From assembly GCA_934675625.1 (NCBI GenBank), contig CAKURH010000132.1, positions 1-6,732 of the forward strand: a stretch of DNA of 6,732 bases. Reading direction: 5' to 3'. Source of the DNA: an uncultured Kiritimatiellota bacterium. GTDB lineage: Bacteria; Verrucomicrobiota; Kiritimatiellia; RFP12; UBA1067. Positions 6,602 to 6,732 of the stretch are shown piece by piece (position 1 is the stretch's first letter; every line of letters begins with the position of its first letter). The notes beneath the pieces were generated by a model. It worked only from the letters and a program-made list of their open reading frames with translations. It made no database searches and was not told where the DNA came from. The position numbers were made by a program, and so were the translations under genes.

Positions 6602-6631
6602 ATTATACCACGTTCCGCCAAAGCCCGTCAA
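6602..6631 (-). promoter_or_regulatory. near-consensus sigma70-type promoter driving the leader and the large gene
   Basis: On the minus strand TTGACG (6631-6626) is followed by an 18-base spacer and TATAAT (6607-6602). TGG immediately before TATAAT also satisfies the extended -10 (TGn). Transcription should start at about 6593-6597, giving a leader of roughly 490-510 bases before the ATG at 6105 or 6087. The match is as good as can be expected by eye, and the downstream sequence is full of hairpins on this strand. Confidence 0.8.
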
Positions 6632-6699
6632 ATCGAGTCATTGATCTGACATGTTTCGGGGTGCACCGAGTCTTTTTTGCAAAAAGTTTAGATCTGGGC

Positions 6700-6728
6700 T
6701 TGATTTCAGCCGTATGTTATAGTATACT
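6700..6728 (+). promoter_or_regulatory. promoter-like element reading rightward out of the window
   Basis: TTGATT (6700-6705), a 17-base spacer and TATACT (6723-6728) form a good sigma70-like pair on the plus strand. An A/T-rich stretch just upstream (TTTTTTGCAAAAAG, 6673-6686) resembles an UP element. The transcript would start outside the window, so its gene is unseen. Together with the minus-strand promoter at 6602-6631 it makes a divergent promoter region. Between the two promoters (6632-6699) I see no gene. Confidence 0.5.
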
Positions 6729-6730
6729 AT
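6719..6730. repeat. 12-bp perfect palindrome ATAGTATACTAT over the rightward -10
   Basis: The sequence equals its own reverse complement and covers the whole TATACT hexamer. It could be an operator half-site pair for a dimeric repressor, or it could arise simply because a -10 hexamer and its inverse abut. The window ends two bases later, so flanking symmetry cannot be judged. Confidence 0.35.
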
Positions 6731-6732
6731 CA

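Noticed and set aside
6280..6621. Minus-strand open frame of 113 codons (or 94 from the ATG at 6564) in the leader
   Set aside because: The first ATG lies upstream of the predicted transcription start. The frame runs through many strong hairpins and has an Arg/Thr-rich composition with no recognisable domain. A leader peptide cannot be fully excluded but is unsupported.
6672..6686. CTTTTTTGCAAAAAG as a terminator hairpin
   Set aside because: The stem is almost purely A-T with a 3-base loop and no GC core; it is better read as an A/T-rich upstream promoter element.

Overview
The window suggests a high-GC, polysaccharide-degrading bacterium. My best guess is the Verrucomicrobiota/Kiritimatiellota/Lentisphaerota group. 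That rests on two things: a GH106-type rhamnosidase, and a very large exported protein that alternates putative-Ig (He_PIG-like) modules with InlB-B-like repeats, a style common in that group. Nothing in the window fixes the taxon.

Layout. (1) Bases 1-2232, plus strand: the 3' part (743 codons, 5' end outside the window) of a GH106 alpha-L-rhamnosidase-like glycoside hydrolase. (2) Bases 2233-2331: a short convergent gap. It holds a 14-bp perfect hairpin whose U-tract faces the minus strand, so it terminates the large minus-strand gene. (3) Bases 2332-6105, minus strand: a 1257-residue modular secreted protein. It has a signal peptide, a roughly 320-residue unrecognised N-terminal region, three InlB-B-like repeats interleaved with four Ig-like modules, and a C-terminal beta-rich region that looks internally duplicated. 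(4) Bases 6106-6732: about 630 bases without a convincing protein gene, but not empty.

The last region is the most interesting part. On the minus strand it has a near-consensus sigma70-type promoter (TTGACG, 18-bp spacer, TGG-TATAAT). This is followed by about 450-500 nt densely packed with hairpins. One is an uninterrupted 16-bp helix that exists only on the minus strand, because several of its pairs are G-U and would be A-C on the other strand. Next come three short segments, CGTGCCT / AGGCACG / CGTGCCT. The middle one can pair with either neighbour, and the second pairing is followed by a U-rich run. This looks like an antiterminator/terminator switch just ahead of the large gene, or else the terminator of a free-standing structured RNA. 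I do not recognise it as tmRNA, RNase P RNA, 6S RNA, SRP RNA or a familiar riboswitch. At the right edge a second promoter-like pair (TTGATT, 17 bp, TATACT) points out of the window, so this is a divergent promoter region.

Taken together, the window shows a carbohydrate-active enzyme and, convergent to it, a large surface or secreted protein whose expression may be controlled by an unusually long structured RNA leader. A functional link between the two proteins is only inferred from adjacency.
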